A stretch of DNA of 40,401 bases from an uncultured Candidatus Saccharibacteria bacterium (GCA_946406665.1 CAMJLE010000005.1:1-40401), one strand, 5' to 3'; shown: positions 1 through 9,548, counted from the first letter of the stretch. The notes: generated by a model not told the origin, from the sequence alone. Numbers and translations: made by a program.

Positions 1-2
1 TA

Positions 3-31
3 TTGACTTTTTGGCGAAAATTTGGTATAAT
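3..31 (+). promoter_or_regulatory. uvrA promoter (leaderless type)
   Basis: TTGACT (3-8), a 17-nt spacer and TATAAT (26-31) form a near-consensus vegetative promoter. The -10 box ends 6 nt before the uvrA ATG at 38, so transcription should start at or next to the start codon. No Shine-Dalgarno sequence is present. Confidence 0.8.
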
Positions 32-37
32 TAATGA

Positions 38-2914
38 ATGGCGAGTGATTCTTCTTTTGACGAGCAAAATATGATTAGGATTCGTGGCGCACGGGCTAAT
101 AATCTCAAGAATATTGATATTGATATTCCGCGCGACAAACTAGTCGTAATTACAGGGCTTTCTGGTTCGGGTAAGTCTTCCCTGGCCTTCGATACAATCT
201 ATGCCGAGGGGCAGCGCCGCTACGTAGAATCTCTCTCTTCTTATGCGCGCATGTTTTTGGGTGTGATGGATAAGCCGGACGTAGATATGATAACAGGTCT
301 TTCGCCGGCGATTTCGATTGACCAAAAGTCTACTTCGCGCAACCCGCGCTCAACCGTGGCCACGGTGACAGAGATTTATGATTATTTGCGTTTGCTGTTT
401 GCGCGCATTGGCGTGCCGCATTGTCCAATTTGCCATTCGGAGGTGGCGCGTCGTACGGTCCAGGACATTATAGACCAAGTTATGGCTTGGCCGACCGCAT
501 CAAAGCTAATGGTGCTTGCCCCGATAGTATCGCAAAAGAAAGGCTCATTCTCGCATATTGGTGAGCAGTATTTGGCCAAAGGCTTTGCGCGGGCGCGCGT
601 GGATGGAATTATTTATGCGCTCGATGAATGGCCTGAGCTAGACAAAAACTTGCGTCACGACATTGAGATTATTGTGGATCGTTTTGTGATGGCGCCAGAT
701 CTCGAGAGTCGTGTTTCGCAGTCCGTAGAACAAGCGCTGGATTTGGGCGATGGGATTATGCAGATTCTTTGTATTAAAGATAATTCTACGGCAATTGGTC
801 AGAATAACATTAACACGACCGATGCGGAAGTTGTGACGTATTCTCAACGCTATGCGTGCCCAAATCATCCAGATGAGTTGATTCCAGAGCTTGAGCCACG
901 CCTCTTCTCTTTCAATGCGCCACAAGGAGCGTGTCCGACTTGTACGGGTTTGGGCACACGGATGGAAATTGACCCATCGTTAGTATTGAATCCTAGTTTA
1001 ACAATTGCGGAGGGCGGGATTAGGCCGTATAACCGTATCAATCAGGATTCTTGGTGGCTAAAGCGCTTGACGGCGGTTGGCGAAAGGCATGGTTTTTCGG
1101 TACGTACGCCGATTAGGGATCTATCCGAAGAAGCGATTCACACCATTCTCTACGGTACGGGTGACGAGCATTATCATGTAAGGCTTAGCAACGGCTATGA
1201 ATATAATGCTGTATACGAGGGCGTGATTCCGAATTTGGAAAAACGCCATAAGGAGACTGATTCGGATTTCGTGCGCAAGGATATTGAGCGCTTTATGCGT
1301 GAGCGTGTCTGTCAGACTTGCCACGGGGCGCGCTTGAAACCGGTCGTACTTGCGATTACGGTGCACGGTTTGAATATTACGGACATGTGCGCAATGGATG
1401 TCGAACAGACTCTTGAAGTGCTCAACTCCGATCTTGAATTGACGGAGAATGAAGAGATGATTGCGCGGCCAATTCTGAAAGAAATCAAGGCGCGCGTTGG
1501 ATTCATGAAAGATGTCGGCCTAAACTATCTTGAGCTTGGTCGCTCGGCGGCGACGCTATCCGGTGGCGAAGCGCAACGCATTCGCCTAGCGACGCAGATT
1601 GGTTCTGGCCTTCAGGGTGTTCTGTATGTTTTGGATGAGCCATCGATTGGCCTACATCAGCGAGACAATAATCGACTAATTGCTACATTGAAGCATCTGC
1701 GCGATTTGAAGAATACAGTTATTGTTGTTGAGCATGATACGGATACAATTCAGCAGGCGGACTATTTGATAGATATTGGCCCCGGCGCGGGCGTAAACGG
1801 TGGCAAAGTTGTGTCTGCTGGCACGCCGGCTGAGGTTGCCAAGGATCCGAATTCGATTACGGGCAAGTATCTGTCTGGCAAGGTGAAGATTGAGGTGCCA
1901 AAAAAGCGCCGTAAAACTTCTGGAAAATACCTAGAAGTGATTGGTGCGCGTGAGAATAATTTGAAGAACATTGACGTAAAGTTTCCGTTGGGGGTGTTCA
2001 CAGTGGTTTCGGGCGTATCTGGCTCCGGCAAGTCTACCCTTGTGAACGAGATTTTAGCAAATGAGCTACTAGCTCGCTTGAATCGAGCGCAGACCGTGCC
2101 GGGGGCGCATGAGCGGATTGATGGGATTGAGCATCTGAACAAAGTCATCGTGATTGACCAGTCGCCAATAGGGCGTACGCCACGTTCGAACGCAGCTACT
2201 TATACAGGCGTTTTCAATTATATTCGCGATTTATTTGCCGAGCAGCCAGAAGCGCAGGTGCGTGGCTATAAGCCTGGTCGTTTCTCCTTTAATGTGAAGG
2301 GCGGACGATGCGAGAACTGTCAGGGTGATGGCGTGATAAAGATAGAAATGCACTTCTTGCCGGATGTGTTTGTAACTTGCGATGCTTGCCATGGTAAACG
2401 CTATAATCGCGAGGCGCTAGAAGTGAAGTTTAAGGGCAAGACGATTGCGGATGTGTTGGAAATGACCGTTGATGAAGCCGTAGAGTTCTTCAAGAATCTA
2501 CCGCTAATTGCCGGAAAGTTGAAGACTCTGCAAGAGGTAGGTCTTGGGTATATTCGTTTGGGTCAGCCAGCAACGACTTTCTCTGGCGGCGAGGCGCAGC
2601 GTATTAAATTGGCGACAGAGCTCGCGCGACGCTCGACCGGTAAGACGCTGTATATCCTTGATGAGCCAACGACTGGCCTACATTCTGATGATGTAAAAAG
2701 ATTGTTGTCGATTTTACAACGATTAGTTGAAGGCGGTAATTCGATGATTGTAATTGAGCACAACTTGGATGTAATCAAGAGCGCAGATTGGATTATTGAT
2801 ATGGGCCCAGAGGGTGGCCAAGGTGGTGGCAAGGTTGTTGCGTCTGGCACGCCTGAGGATGTGGCGCGTAATGAGAAGTCCGAAACAGGAAAGTATCTTA
2901 AAGATCTACTTTGA
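38..2914 (+). CDS. uvrA: UvrABC system protein A (excinuclease ATPase)
   Basis: UvrA is the damage-sensing ABC-type ATPase dimer of bacterial nucleotide excision repair; it loads UvrB onto lesions. The 958-aa length is normal for the family (about 940). The first Walker A is GLSGSGKSS (about residues 40-48), with its signature [11 protein letters not shown] near 510. The second Walker A is GVSGSGKST near 660, with its signature near 850. Cys-pair zinc modules are visible near 129 (CPIC), 430 (CQTC) and 757-786 (CENC...CDAC). Both Walker B regions read LDEPS/LDEPT. The ATG at 38 is chosen because the -10 box lies just upstream; the ATG at 34 meets a stop after four codons. No uvrB or uvrC lies in the window. 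Confidence 0.97.
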   Translation: MASDSSFDEQNMIRIRGARANNLKNIDIDIPRDKLVVITGLSGSGKSSLAFDTIYAEGQRRYVESLSSYARMFLGVMDKPDVDMITGLSPAISIDQKSTSRNPRSTVATVTEIYDYLRLLFARIGVPHCPICHSEVARRTVQDIIDQVMAWPTASKLMVLAPIVSQKKGSFSHIGEQYLAKGFARARVDGIIYALDEWPELDKNLRHDIEIIVDRFVMAPDLESRVSQSVEQALDLGDGIMQILCIKDNSTAIGQNNINTTDAEVVTYSQRYACPNHPDELIPELEPRLFSFNAPQGACPTCTGLGTRMEIDPSLVLNPSLTIAEGGIRPYNRINQDSWWLKRLTAVGERHGFSVRTPIRDLSEEAIHTILYGTGDEHYHVRLSNGYEYNAVYEGVIPNLEKRHKETDSDFVRKDIERFMRERVCQTCHGARLKPVVLAITVHGLNITDMCAMDVEQTLEVLNSDLELTENEEMIARPILKEIKARVGFMKDVGLNYLELGRSAATLSGGEAQRIRLATQIGSGLQGVLYVLDEPSIGLHQRDNNRLIATLKHLRDLKNTVIVVEHDTDTIQQADYLIDIGPGAGVNGGKVVSAGTPAEVAKDPNSITGKYLSGKVKIEVPKKRRKTSGKYLEVIGARENNLKNIDVKFPLGVFTVVSGVSGSGKSTLVNEILANELLARLNRAQTVPGAHERIDGIEHLNKVIVIDQSPIGRTPRSNAATYTGVFNYIRDLFAEQPEAQVRGYKPGRFSFNVKGGRCENCQGDGVIKIEMHFLPDVFVTCDACHGKRYNREALEVKFKGKTIADVLEMTVDEAVEFFKNLPLIAGKLKTLQEVGLGYIRLGQPATTFSGGEAQRIKLATELARRSTGKTLYILDEPTTGLHSDDVKRLLSILQRLVEGGNSMIVIEHNLDVIKSADWIIDMGPEGGQGGGKVVASGTPEDVARNEKSETGKYLKDLL

Positions 2915-2960
2915 GCATTAATTATGCGGCGATTGGCTAGCGTGGGCTATCTGCTTACGC

Positions 2961-2989
2961 TTGTCATCCCCTGTTGTTTAGGGTAAAAT
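2961..2989 (+). promoter_or_regulatory. rplY promoter
   Basis: TTGTCA (2961-2966), a 17-nt spacer and TAAAAT (2984-2989). The predicted start near 2996 leaves a leader of about 26 nt containing the SD sequence AGGAAG (3008-3013), 8 nt before ATG 3022. This gene is therefore conventional, unlike uvrA just upstream. Confidence 0.75.
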
Positions 2990-3021
2990 ATGCACAAGAA
3001 TAAAAATAGGAAGTAATTTTT

Positions 3022-3696
3022 ATGAGCGAAGATAAATTGTCTCTCGCAAAACGCGAGTTGACTGGTAAAAAAGTAAAGGGCTTGCGCGAGCAAGGTTTGA
3101 TTCCGTCTGTAGTATTCGGTGATGGCGAGCCGGTTTTGACGCAATCTGCATACAATGAGACCGAGAAAGTTCTCTTGAGTGCTGGTTACCATTCCCCGAT
3201 TGACCTAGACATTGCTGGCAAGAAGCAGATGGCCCTAGTTAAGGTTGTCCACCTCGATCCAGTTAAGCGCACGATTATGAATGTTGAATTCCAGGCTATT
3301 TCTGCAAACCAGGTCGTAGAGGCCACTGCACCAATCGAAATTGTCAACTTTGAGAAGTCCGACGCAAGCAAAGCGCACCTAGCGATTTTGCAAGTCATGG
3401 AAGAGATTGACGTTAAGGCAAAGCCAGCCGATCTCCCTGAATCTATCGAGGTAGATGCTTCTGGACTTAAGACTGTAGAAGATGGTATTGTCGTTGCCGA
3501 TTTGAAGTTGCCAAAGGGCGTTGAGCTCGCCGATAAGGAGCTTGATCCAGAATCTGCCGTCGCTAACGTTTATGACCCAGCTCAAGAAGCTGCAGAGCGT
3601 GAGGCCGAGGCGGAAGCCGATAAGGCCGCCGAGGAGGCTCGTGCTGCCGAGGCTGAGGCTGCTGCGGCCGCTCCAGCTGATGGAAAAGCAGAATAA
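3022..3696 (+). CDS. rplY: 50S ribosomal protein L25 (CTC/TL5 family)
   Basis: L25/CTC binds 5S rRNA in the large subunit. At 224 aa this is the long two-domain TL5/CTC form. The N-terminal domain begins LAKRELTGKKVKGLREQG, matching the 5S-binding fold, and contains the conserved stretch around LVKVVHLDPVKRTIMNVEFQ (residues about 73-92). The C-terminal beta domain ends in an Ala/Glu-rich acidic tail (residues about 192-224), a common low-complexity extension. The start has an SD (AGGAAG). The gene is monocistronic, with its own promoter and a strong terminator at 3707-3738. Confidence 0.93.
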   Translation: MSEDKLSLAKRELTGKKVKGLREQGLIPSVVFGDGEPVLTQSAYNETEKVLLSAGYHSPIDLDIAGKKQMALVKVVHLDPVKRTIMNVEFQAISANQVVEATAPIEIVNFEKSDASKAHLAILQVMEEIDVKAKPADLPESIEVDASGLKTVEDGIVVADLKLPKGVELADKELDPESAVANVYDPAQEAAEREAEAEADKAAEEARAAEAEAAAAAPADGKAE

Positions 3697-3706
3697 TTAA
3701 TGATAT

Positions 3707-3738
3707 AAAAAATCTCCCGTCAGTGGCGGGAGATTTTT
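3707..3738. terminator. Bidirectional intrinsic terminator
   Basis: AAAAATCTCCCG (3708-3719) pairs with CGGGAGATTTTT (3727-3738) across a 7-nt loop. The A-run on one side and T-run on the other make it usable for both rplY (+) and the convergent minus-strand gene ending at 3757. Confidence 0.9.
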
Positions 3739-3756
3739 GTTGGATTGCGTATTCGA

Positions 3757-4389
3757 TTATAAGTCAGAAATGTTTTTGGTTTCGTTTTCTCTGTCCGTGC
3801 AGGAATTAATGAGTTCTAGCTCTGTGGCGTACTTTTTAGCTAAATTGATTTGTTCTTCGTTGAATTTGCTACATTCGGTGAGGCCGTTGCCGCCAGCATA
3901 ATACTTCCAAGTGCCGTCACTGCTGGTTGAGCGATAGTATTGGGCTAAGCCGCCACCGCCATTGTAGCCCCTTTCCTCTCCCAAGATGAACATATATTCA
4001 CCGTCTTTCGTAGCAACCATCTTTTTGAATTGTAGATACGTCTGAGTTCCGTGTAGGAGCTTGAAAGACTCCTCAATTTTTGTATCAAAGCCGTTTAGTG
4101 AGTGCTCTGTCTTGGCTGGCTCTGATGGCGTGTTATCGCTCGTTCCTGGAGCTTCGGCTGGCTCGTTATCGGTGTCGTGTTCGGTTGATGTGTCAGTGTT
4201 GGCATTTTTTCTAAGCTTGGCGATTTCCTGGTCTTTCTTGGCAAGTTCGCCATTGGCGCCGACCAATACTCCGATAATTATGCCAATTGCGACTAGAAGG
4301 ATGACGCCAGTGGTAATCCAGGCGGCCTTGGGGCTGACTATTTGTGGCTCATCTGCTTCTTCTGTCGCGTCGATGTGTTCTACTCTCAT
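3757..4389 (-). CDS. Single-TM membrane-anchored hypothetical protein
   Basis: No family recognised. The 210-aa product has a cytoplasmic N-terminus of about 20 residues, one strong membrane segment (AAWITTGVILLVAIGIIIGVL), a short coiled-coil-like stretch (ELAKKDQEIAKLRK), a Thr/Glu/Pro-rich linker and an extracellular C-terminal domain with two cysteines (near residues 184 and 205) and a glycine run (GYNGGGG). The start at 4389 is preferred over an in-frame ATG at 4422 because AAGGAA (4394-4399) sits just upstream and the longer form would overlap the preceding gene. It lies 8 nt after the aldolase fusion stop, so it is probably co-transcribed with it. Confidence 0.7.
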   Translation of the reverse strand: MRVEHIDATEEADEPQIVSPKAAWITTGVILLVAIGIIIGVLVGANGELAKKDQEIAKLRKNANTDTSTEHDTDNEPAEAPGTSDNTPSEPAKTEHSLNGFDTKIEESFKLLHGTQTYLQFKKMVATKDGEYMFILGEERGYNGGGGLAQYYRSTSSDGTWKYYAGGNGLTECSKFNEEQINLAKKYATELELINSCTDRENETKNISDL

Positions 4390-4397
4390 TCTGTTCC

Positions 4398-6239
4398 TTA
4401 TTTTTTGATTAACGCTTCGCAATTAGCAATAAGGCGTTCGCGGAAACCGGCGCGGGCCGCATCGGCATTAGCATTATCTCCCTTCCAGGCATTTAGGGCT
4501 GGATCTTGGAGGGCGCGAGCATACGAGAAGGTAACCGGCCATGGGAATGGGCCTTGGTTGGTAATTTCCTGAAGATTTTCGGTAGCCTGAGTGACGCTCT
4601 GGCCACCGCTAAGGAAGACTACGCCGGCGAGCTCGGCGGGAACGTGGGCTTTTAGTACATCAGCAGTAGCTTTGCCGACTTCGGCTGGTGTGGATTGGGT
4701 ATGATAGCGCTTACCGGCAAGTACCATGTTTACCTTTAAGACACAGCCAGGAAGTTTAACCTCTTTGTTCTTAAGTTCCGCAAAAAGTGCGTCGAGAATT
4801 TTGCTTGTGCATTCGATGTTCTTTTCGATTGGATAATCGCCATCGTAGACTACTTCTGGTTCAACGATAGGTACAATGCCGGCATTTTGGCAATCGAGTG
4901 CGTATTTGGCGAGAATCTCGGCGTTCTTTTGGATGGCCATTTCGCTCGGGCTGTGATCGGTGATTTCGAAAGCGGCACGCCATTTCGCAAAACGAGCACC
5001 CATGTTGTAATACTCGGTTAGGCGAGTCGATAGGCCGTCGAGACCCTTTGTCCATTTTTCGTCTGAACCCTCAAATGGCTCGAGGCCTTGGTCGACCTTA
5101 ATGCCCGGAATGATACCTTTACTTGCTAGATAGGTGACGAAATCGCGACCGTCGTCCGCTATTTGGCGGGCGGTTTCATCGAAGAGTATTACGCCATTAA
5201 CATATTTCTCTAGCTCTGGTGTTGTAAAGAAGATGTTACGATAGTCGCGGCGATGTTGTTCGTCGTCTGGGATATTCATGGTCTCGAATTTTTTATGGAT
5301 AGAACCGCCGGATTCATCGGCTGCCAAGATGCCCTTTCCGGCTGCAACAAGCTTCTTAGCGTTAGTTTCTACTTCGTTCATTAGTTCCTCCTTTGGAATA
5401 TGTTTTTCAATACGGTAATAATCGTCGGCAATTTCTTCTTCGAGTGTCTCTAGGTTTGAGCTGGCGCTTAAGATAGAACGCTCCACGTTGGCTCGCGCAA
5501 GAAGTAGCGATTCGTTGGCGGTTTTTCCGAGTACAAGTGCGCCCAAGACGGATGCGCCAATAGTGAGATGTGAGCTGAGATGTGTCATGAGGTCGACGCG
5601 ATCTTCGAGCTGCCAGCGGATGCGCTTGTTGGTGTATTCGATATGATGTGAAGTAATCATGACGAGATTCTTCACGTCCTGATTTAGCTTCATATCGGAA
5701 ATGACCAAGTCGGCGCGATTAATAAGATTGCGCATATAGGTAGCGTTGACGTTACTGTATTTACCTACAAATAGCGCAAATTTGACGGTACGGTGCGCGT
5801 CTAGATATAGCATAATCTCTTCAACGGTTTCTAGCGACAGGTTGGCGCTACGGTCTATATAGAGCCATTCGCCGTCCTCTTCAGGAATATGCCAATCGGT
5901 TTGCATGTATGAGCTTGGACTAAGATAGCTGACATGTCGATCTTGGCAAAGAATGTAGCGATACACGGTTTCGGCGTCTTTAGCGACGAATTGTCCGTCA
6001 ACGAAGTCGGCGTCGGTGCCGGCGATTTTGGCATCAATGCCAAAGCGCTTGAAGACCTCTAGGCTAATACTGGCGCCACCATAGATGGAGACTCGATTGT
6101 AGTATTTGTGGGTTGAGCCGTCAAAGGCTAAATCTAGCCATTTAATATCGTTTTGATCTGTTTCGAAATTGTTTTGGCGATTATCTAAGCGTAGATATAC
6201 GTCTTTAGTAACATTACCAACAATCAGAATCTTGCTCAT
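4398..6239 (-). CDS. PfkB-like (degenerate) domain fused to class I fructose-bisphosphate aldolase
   Basis: Residues about 1-270 resemble the PfkB/ribokinase sugar kinase fold: N-terminal beta strand ILIVGNVTKDVYL, GGASIS at 54-59, and the final helix pattern at 228-255. The region that should carry the catalytic DTxGAGD motif reads MTHLSSH at 218-224, so the base Asp and anion hole are missing. Residues about 287-613 are a complete class I aldolase: KGILAADES (302-310), FAKW with Lys419, VEPEV (459-463), the Schiff-base region LKVNMV with Lys502, and LSGGQS (543-548). Class I aldolases cleave fructose-1,6-bisphosphate by a Lys Schiff base. The ORF is uninterrupted. It starts leaderlessly behind TGCTACAAT (6246-6254). 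A perfect internal SD precedes Met287. Confidence 0.9.
   Translation of the reverse strand: MSKILIVGNVTKDVYLRLDNRQNNFETDQNDIKWLDLAFDGSTHKYYNRVSIYGGASISLEVFKRFGIDAKIAGTDADFVDGQFVAKDAETVYRYILCQDRHVSYLSPSSYMQTDWHIPEEDGEWLYIDRSANLSLETVEEIMLYLDAHRTVKFALFVGKYSNVNATYMRNLINRADLVISDMKLNQDVKNLVMITSHHIEYTNKRIRWQLEDRVDLMTHLSSHLTIGASVLGALVLGKTANESLLLARANVERSILSASSNLETLEEEIADDYYRIEKHIPKEELMNEVETNAKKLVAAGKGILAADESGGSIHKKFETMNIPDDEQHRRDYRNIFFTTPELEKYVNGVILFDETARQIADDGRDFVTYLASKGIIPGIKVDQGLEPFEGSDEKWTKGLDGLSTRLTEYYNMGARFAKWRAAFEITDHSPSEMAIQKNAEILAKYALDCQNAGIVPIVEPEVVYDGDYPIEKNIECTSKILDALFAELKNKEVKLPGCVLKVNMVLAGKRYHTQSTPAEVGKATADVLKAHVPAELAGVVFLSGGQSVTQATENLQEITNQGPFPWPVTFSYARALQDPALNAWKGDNANADAARAGFRERLIANCEALIKK
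5379..5394 (-). promoter_or_regulatory. Internal ribosome-binding site before the aldolase domain
   Basis: On the minus strand AAAGGAGG (5387-5394) stands 5 nt before an in-frame ATG (5381-5379) encoding Met287. The downstream part is 327 aa, the size of a stand-alone class I aldolase. The codons also encode Lys-Glu-Glu in the fusion, so coding use is a possible alternative explanation. Confidence 0.6.
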
Positions 6240-6245
6240 GCTTTC

Positions 6246-6254
6246 ATTGTAGCA
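6246..6254 (-). promoter_or_regulatory. Extended -10 promoter of the aldolase fusion
   Basis: Minus strand TGCTACAAT, with TACAAT at 6246-6251 and a 6-nt gap to ATG 6239. No -35 match is visible, and no SD exists upstream of this start. It predicts a leaderless mRNA. Confidence 0.65.
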
Positions 6255-6274
6255 TAAAAGGATAGCTACGATAT

Positions 6275-7027
6275 CTAATCGCCAAGCGTGCGATAAAAGC
6301 GATTGACGGTATAGTCGAGGGCGGGATAACGATCGCTATACTTTAGCAAGTCATGGATGGCTTGGTCGACATCGTATGGGATATCGATTTGTTCATAACT
6401 TAGTTTGTCTTTCTCGAGATTGAGAATGCCGACACTGGCAGCTTCGATACCGATTGGGCAACCGACGCTTCCAGGATTGATGAAAAGCTGGCCGTTATTC
6501 GACTTAATCATGCAGCGAATATGCGTATGGCCGAAAAGAAATATGTCGGCGTCGATATCTTTAAAGAGCTGTTTGCACTGGGCGCTATTGGGGCGGAAAA
6601 AGAATTTACGATATTCGCCAAGCTGGTCAAAAGGATAATGGCAAGCATAGAGCTTGCGCCCCTCTACTTCGATGATTGCTGCGCGTGGCAGTTTCTTTAG
6701 ATATTCAATAGATTCTTGACTGATTTGCTCGTGGTTCCAGCGGAAGAGGTCGAGGATTTCCTGGGGGAGTTTGCCGTAGCTGGCATCATTGTGGTTGTGT
6801 ACTGGCAATTCTTTGAGTAGGTAGTCTTCGTGATTGCCGCGGACGGCGGCGAGAATTAAATTCTGATGTTCGCGGAAGAATTGAACGCATTCTTCCGGGT
6901 GTGCGCCTAGGCCAATAATATCGCCTAAATAAATAACTTTTTCGACGCCACGATTTGTGAAGTCGTCAAAAACAGCACGCAATGCGCCGATATTACTATG
7001 AACGTCAGAAATAATTCCAATTCGCAA
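6275..7027 (-). CDS. Metallophosphoesterase (YfcE/MJ0936-like)
   Basis: A 250-aa calcineurin-like phosphoesterase with all metal-site motifs in order: SDVHSN (7-12), GDIIG (about 36), GNHED (about 64), CHYPF (about 128), GHTH (about 165) and NPGSVG (about 184). The family hydrolyses phosphomono- or diesters with a dinuclear metal centre; the substrate cannot be read from the sequence. The start is TTG at 7027, supported by AGGAGG (7034-7039) 6 nt upstream and by a consensus promoter. The extra C-terminal portion (after about 205) is helical. It lies just upstream of the aldolase fusion, which has its own promoter. Confidence 0.88.
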   Translation of the reverse strand: MRIGIISDVHSNIGALRAVFDDFTNRGVEKVIYLGDIIGLGAHPEECVQFFREHQNLILAAVRGNHEDYLLKELPVHNHNDASYGKLPQEILDLFRWNHEQISQESIEYLKKLPRAAIIEVEGRKLYACHYPFDQLGEYRKFFFRPNSAQCKQLFKDIDADIFLFGHTHIRCMIKSNNGQLFINPGSVGCPIGIEAASVGILNLEKDKLSYEQIDIPYDVDQAIHDLLKYSDRYPALDYTVNRFYRTLGD

Positions 7028-7055
7028 AACTAGCCTCCTCTAATACAATCTATAT

Positions 7056-7084
7056 ATTATATCAAATTATTCTGTTTTTGTCAA
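7056..7084 (-). promoter_or_regulatory. Full-consensus promoter of the metallophosphoesterase
   Basis: On the minus strand TTGACA (7079-7084), 17 nt, TATAAT (7056-7061): a perfect match to both vegetative boxes. It sits immediately after the polA stop (7092) and drives an SD-containing leader of about 22 nt to the TTG start. Confidence 0.88.
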
Positions 7085-7091
7085 TGTTTGG

Positions 7092-9542
7092 CTATAGCTC
7101 GCCCCAGTCGTGGCCCGTTGTGACGTCAACTGCAAGTTTTACTGGCAACTCTGGCGCAACTTCTTCCATGGTCTTTTTGAGTAGATTGGCGATATCGGTG
7201 GCAAGGTTTTCTTCGCATTCGATAATAAGCGAATCATGTACTTGCAGGATAAGATTGGCGCCTGGCGGTAGTTGTTTATCCACGGCGAGCATGGCTTTTT
7301 TCATCAGATCAGCTTCTGTGCCTTGAATTGGCATATTGCCGGCGGCACGTTCGGCGGCGGCGCGGACGATACGGTTCGGTGCGCCAAGATCAGGCGTTGG
7401 ACGACGGCGTCCAAACATAGTCTCGACATAGCCGTGCGTACGACCAAATTCAAGAGTGTCGTCAAGATACTTGCGCATCGGGGCGCGTAGCTCGAAGTAA
7501 CGATCGATGAATTGCTTGGCTTCGTAGAAACTCATTCCTGCCGCGTCAGATAATCCTTTGGGGCTCATACCGTAGAGCACGCCGAAGTTGATGACCTTGG
7601 CGGCGCGACGTTGGGCTTTGGTGACTTGCTCCATTGGGATATGAAAAGCGTCAGCTGCGGTTTTTGTATGAATATCTAGGCCAGCATTAAAGTCATTGAT
7701 TAGTTGCTGGTCGCCAGATAAAGCGGCAGCGAGGCGCAACTCGAATTGAGCATAGTCGGCAGAAACGAAGACTTTGCCCTGCTCCGCCACGAAGCAGCCG
7801 CGAATGCGCTTTCCGTCATCGCTGCGAACTGGGATATTTTGTAGATTCGGATTAATGCTGGAGAGGCGGCCGGTTGCGGTAACGTCCTGCGTGTAGGTGG
7901 TATGAATACGGTGATTATGGTCGGCGAGCGCCGGAAGCGGGTTGATGTAGGTGCTGAGTAATTTTCCGACTTCGCGGTATCGTTCGATGAGTGGGATTAC
8001 TTCGTGTAAATCGCGAAGCTTGTCGAGCTCTTTCGCGCCTGTAGAATATGCACGCTGAGTTTTTTTGATACCTTGAGTTGGTAATCCGAGATGTTCGAAT
8101 AGCACCTGGGAGAGCTGAATTGGCGAGTTGATATTGAAAGTTTGGCCTGATGCTGTATATATTTTTTGCTCCAATTCGGCTAACTCGGACGAGAATTCGC
8201 GATTGAGCGCTTCGAAACGATCTGGTGCTATTGCAACGCCGTTGGACTCCATTTTGTAGAGAACTGGAATGAGAGGCATATCGAAATCTGTGGCGACTTT
8301 TTCGAGCGAAGGTATTGCGGCAAGCTGTCGTCGTTGAGCAATGTAATCTTCTTTAGGGTCGCTCATGTCGACGAAGCTCATTTGGTCGGTTTTGCGCGCA
8401 AGCGGGTCCAATAGGAAGCTAGCTTGGCCGAGGTCCCAAAATGGCTTGCCGTCTAAGATGGCCTGCGCGAGATTGCTATCCTCGTGCATATCGGCTTTGA
8501 CGTTTCGCGAAATATAAAGATCGTTTGGTATTTCTACGGTAATATCGGCCGGTGGCGGCAAAATGTTGGTGGGGATTTGACCAGTTTGCGGTTTTGTATT
8601 ATTTGCGACAGTTTGCTTTGGTGGTGTTGTATTTTTAATAACGGTGTTGTCTAGTTTTGTGTTTGGGAATAAGGTGATAAATTTGCGAATTAGCGAGTTG
8701 AATTGAAGCTTCTTTAGTTCGGCTACGACTTTTTGGGGGTTGAAATCGGCTAAGCGAGTGCTGGCTGGGTCGAAATCCAGCGGTGCATCAAACTTGATTT
8801 GGGCTAGTTGTTTGCTGATAAATGCTAGTTCTTTGCCCTCTCTGAGTTTGGTGCCGGTGGCGCCTGGAATATCGTCGACGTGATCATAGAGATTTTCGAG
8901 CGTATCGTATTCTTGAAGAAGCTTGACGGCACCTTTTTCGCCAATACCTGGTACGCCAGGGATATTGTCGGAAGAATCGCCTTTGATGGCTTTCAGATCG
9001 AGGAATTGTTTTTTGTTGAGACCATATTTTGCTTCGACGTCTGGAATATTGAACTCAGCTACGTCGGAGAAGCCGCGCTTAAGCTGATACATTTTAATAT
9101 GCTCGTCAACGATTTGGAGCATATCGAGATCGCCGGAGATAATTTCGACGCGCTTACCAGCCGCTTGAGCTTTGCGCGCTAGGGTACCGATAATGTCGTC
9201 CGCTTCGAAATCGTCGAATTCGTAGAGAGGGATATGGAATGCCTCGAGGAGCTCCATTAGGAACGGGATTTGAGCATAAAAATCTGGCGGTGCGGGTTTG
9301 CGATTAGCCTTGTATTCAGCATAGATAGCGCGACGGCTGCGAATGTTGGTTTTTGACTTATCCCAGGCGACTGCAATATATTCTGGCTGAAGCTTTTCGA
9401 TTATTTCAATTAACATTGCGGCAAAGCCATAGACGCCACCTGTAGGAGTGCCGTCTGGGAGCGAAAGATGCCCCATGGCGTAATAGCCGCGATAGAATAC
9501 ACTTTTTCCATCAATAATTGTCAGATTTTCGCGCTCGTCCAT
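7092..9542 (-). CDS. polA: DNA polymerase I, proofreading-deficient type
   Basis: 816 aa. Residues 1-290 form the 5'-3' flap nuclease, with DGKSVFYRGYYA (11-22), EADDIIG (113-119), SGDLDML (136-142) and the helix-hairpin region KGDSSDNIPGVPGIGEKG (187-204). A Pro/Thr/Asn linker spans 300-335. The 3'-5' exonuclease slot (about 336-420) is shortened and lacks the DxE metal motif, as in Taq polymerase. The polymerase domain has motif A SADYAQFELR (Asp596), motif B RRAAKVINFGVLYG (645-658) and motif C QVHD (Asp770). It fills repair gaps and removes primers. It starts at ATG 9542, 6 nt after a TATAAT. It follows the Y-family polymerase gene with an 18-nt gap, giving a repair-polymerase pair. Confidence 0.96.
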   Translation of the reverse strand: MDERENLTIIDGKSVFYRGYYAMGHLSLPDGTPTGGVYGFAAMLIEIIEKLQPEYIAVAWDKSKTNIRSRRAIYAEYKANRKPAPPDFYAQIPFLMELLEAFHIPLYEFDDFEADDIIGTLARKAQAAGKRVEIISGDLDMLQIVDEHIKMYQLKRGFSDVAEFNIPDVEAKYGLNKKQFLDLKAIKGDSSDNIPGVPGIGEKGAVKLLQEYDTLENLYDHVDDIPGATGTKLREGKELAFISKQLAQIKFDAPLDFDPASTRLADFNPQKVVAELKKLQFNSLIRKFITLFPNTKLDNTVIKNTTPPKQTVANNTKPQTGQIPTNILPPPADITVEIPNDLYISRNVKADMHEDSNLAQAILDGKPFWDLGQASFLLDPLARKTDQMSFVDMSDPKEDYIAQRRQLAAIPSLEKVATDFDMPLIPVLYKMESNGVAIAPDRFEALNREFSSELAELEQKIYTASGQTFNINSPIQLSQVLFEHLGLPTQGIKKTQRAYSTGAKELDKLRDLHEVIPLIERYREVGKLLSTYINPLPALADHNHRIHTTYTQDVTATGRLSSINPNLQNIPVRSDDGKRIRGCFVAEQGKVFVSADYAQFELRLAAALSGDQQLINDFNAGLDIHTKTAADAFHIPMEQVTKAQRRAAKVINFGVLYGMSPKGLSDAAGMSFYEAKQFIDRYFELRAPMRKYLDDTLEFGRTHGYVETMFGRRRPTPDLGAPNRIVRAAAERAAGNMPIQGTEADLMKKAMLAVDKQLPPGANLILQVHDSLIIECEENLATDIANLLKKTMEEVAPELPVKLAVDVTTGHDWGEL

Positions 9543-9548
9543 AGATAT

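Noticed and set aside
3592-3696. The Glu/Ala-rich end of L25 as an unusual fusion
   Set aside because: Acidic Ala/Glu tails are common in long L25/CTC proteins.
4398-6239. A sequencing error fusing two separate genes
   Set aside because: The frame is open throughout with no stop near the joint, and the linker codons look like ordinary coding sequence. Two products by internal initiation remain possible and are listed as a finding.
7092-9542. An active 3'-5' proofreading domain in polA
   Set aside because: The middle segment is short and the DxE metal motif is missing, so proofreading is unlikely. The same state is well known in Taq-like enzymes, so it is not listed as a finding.
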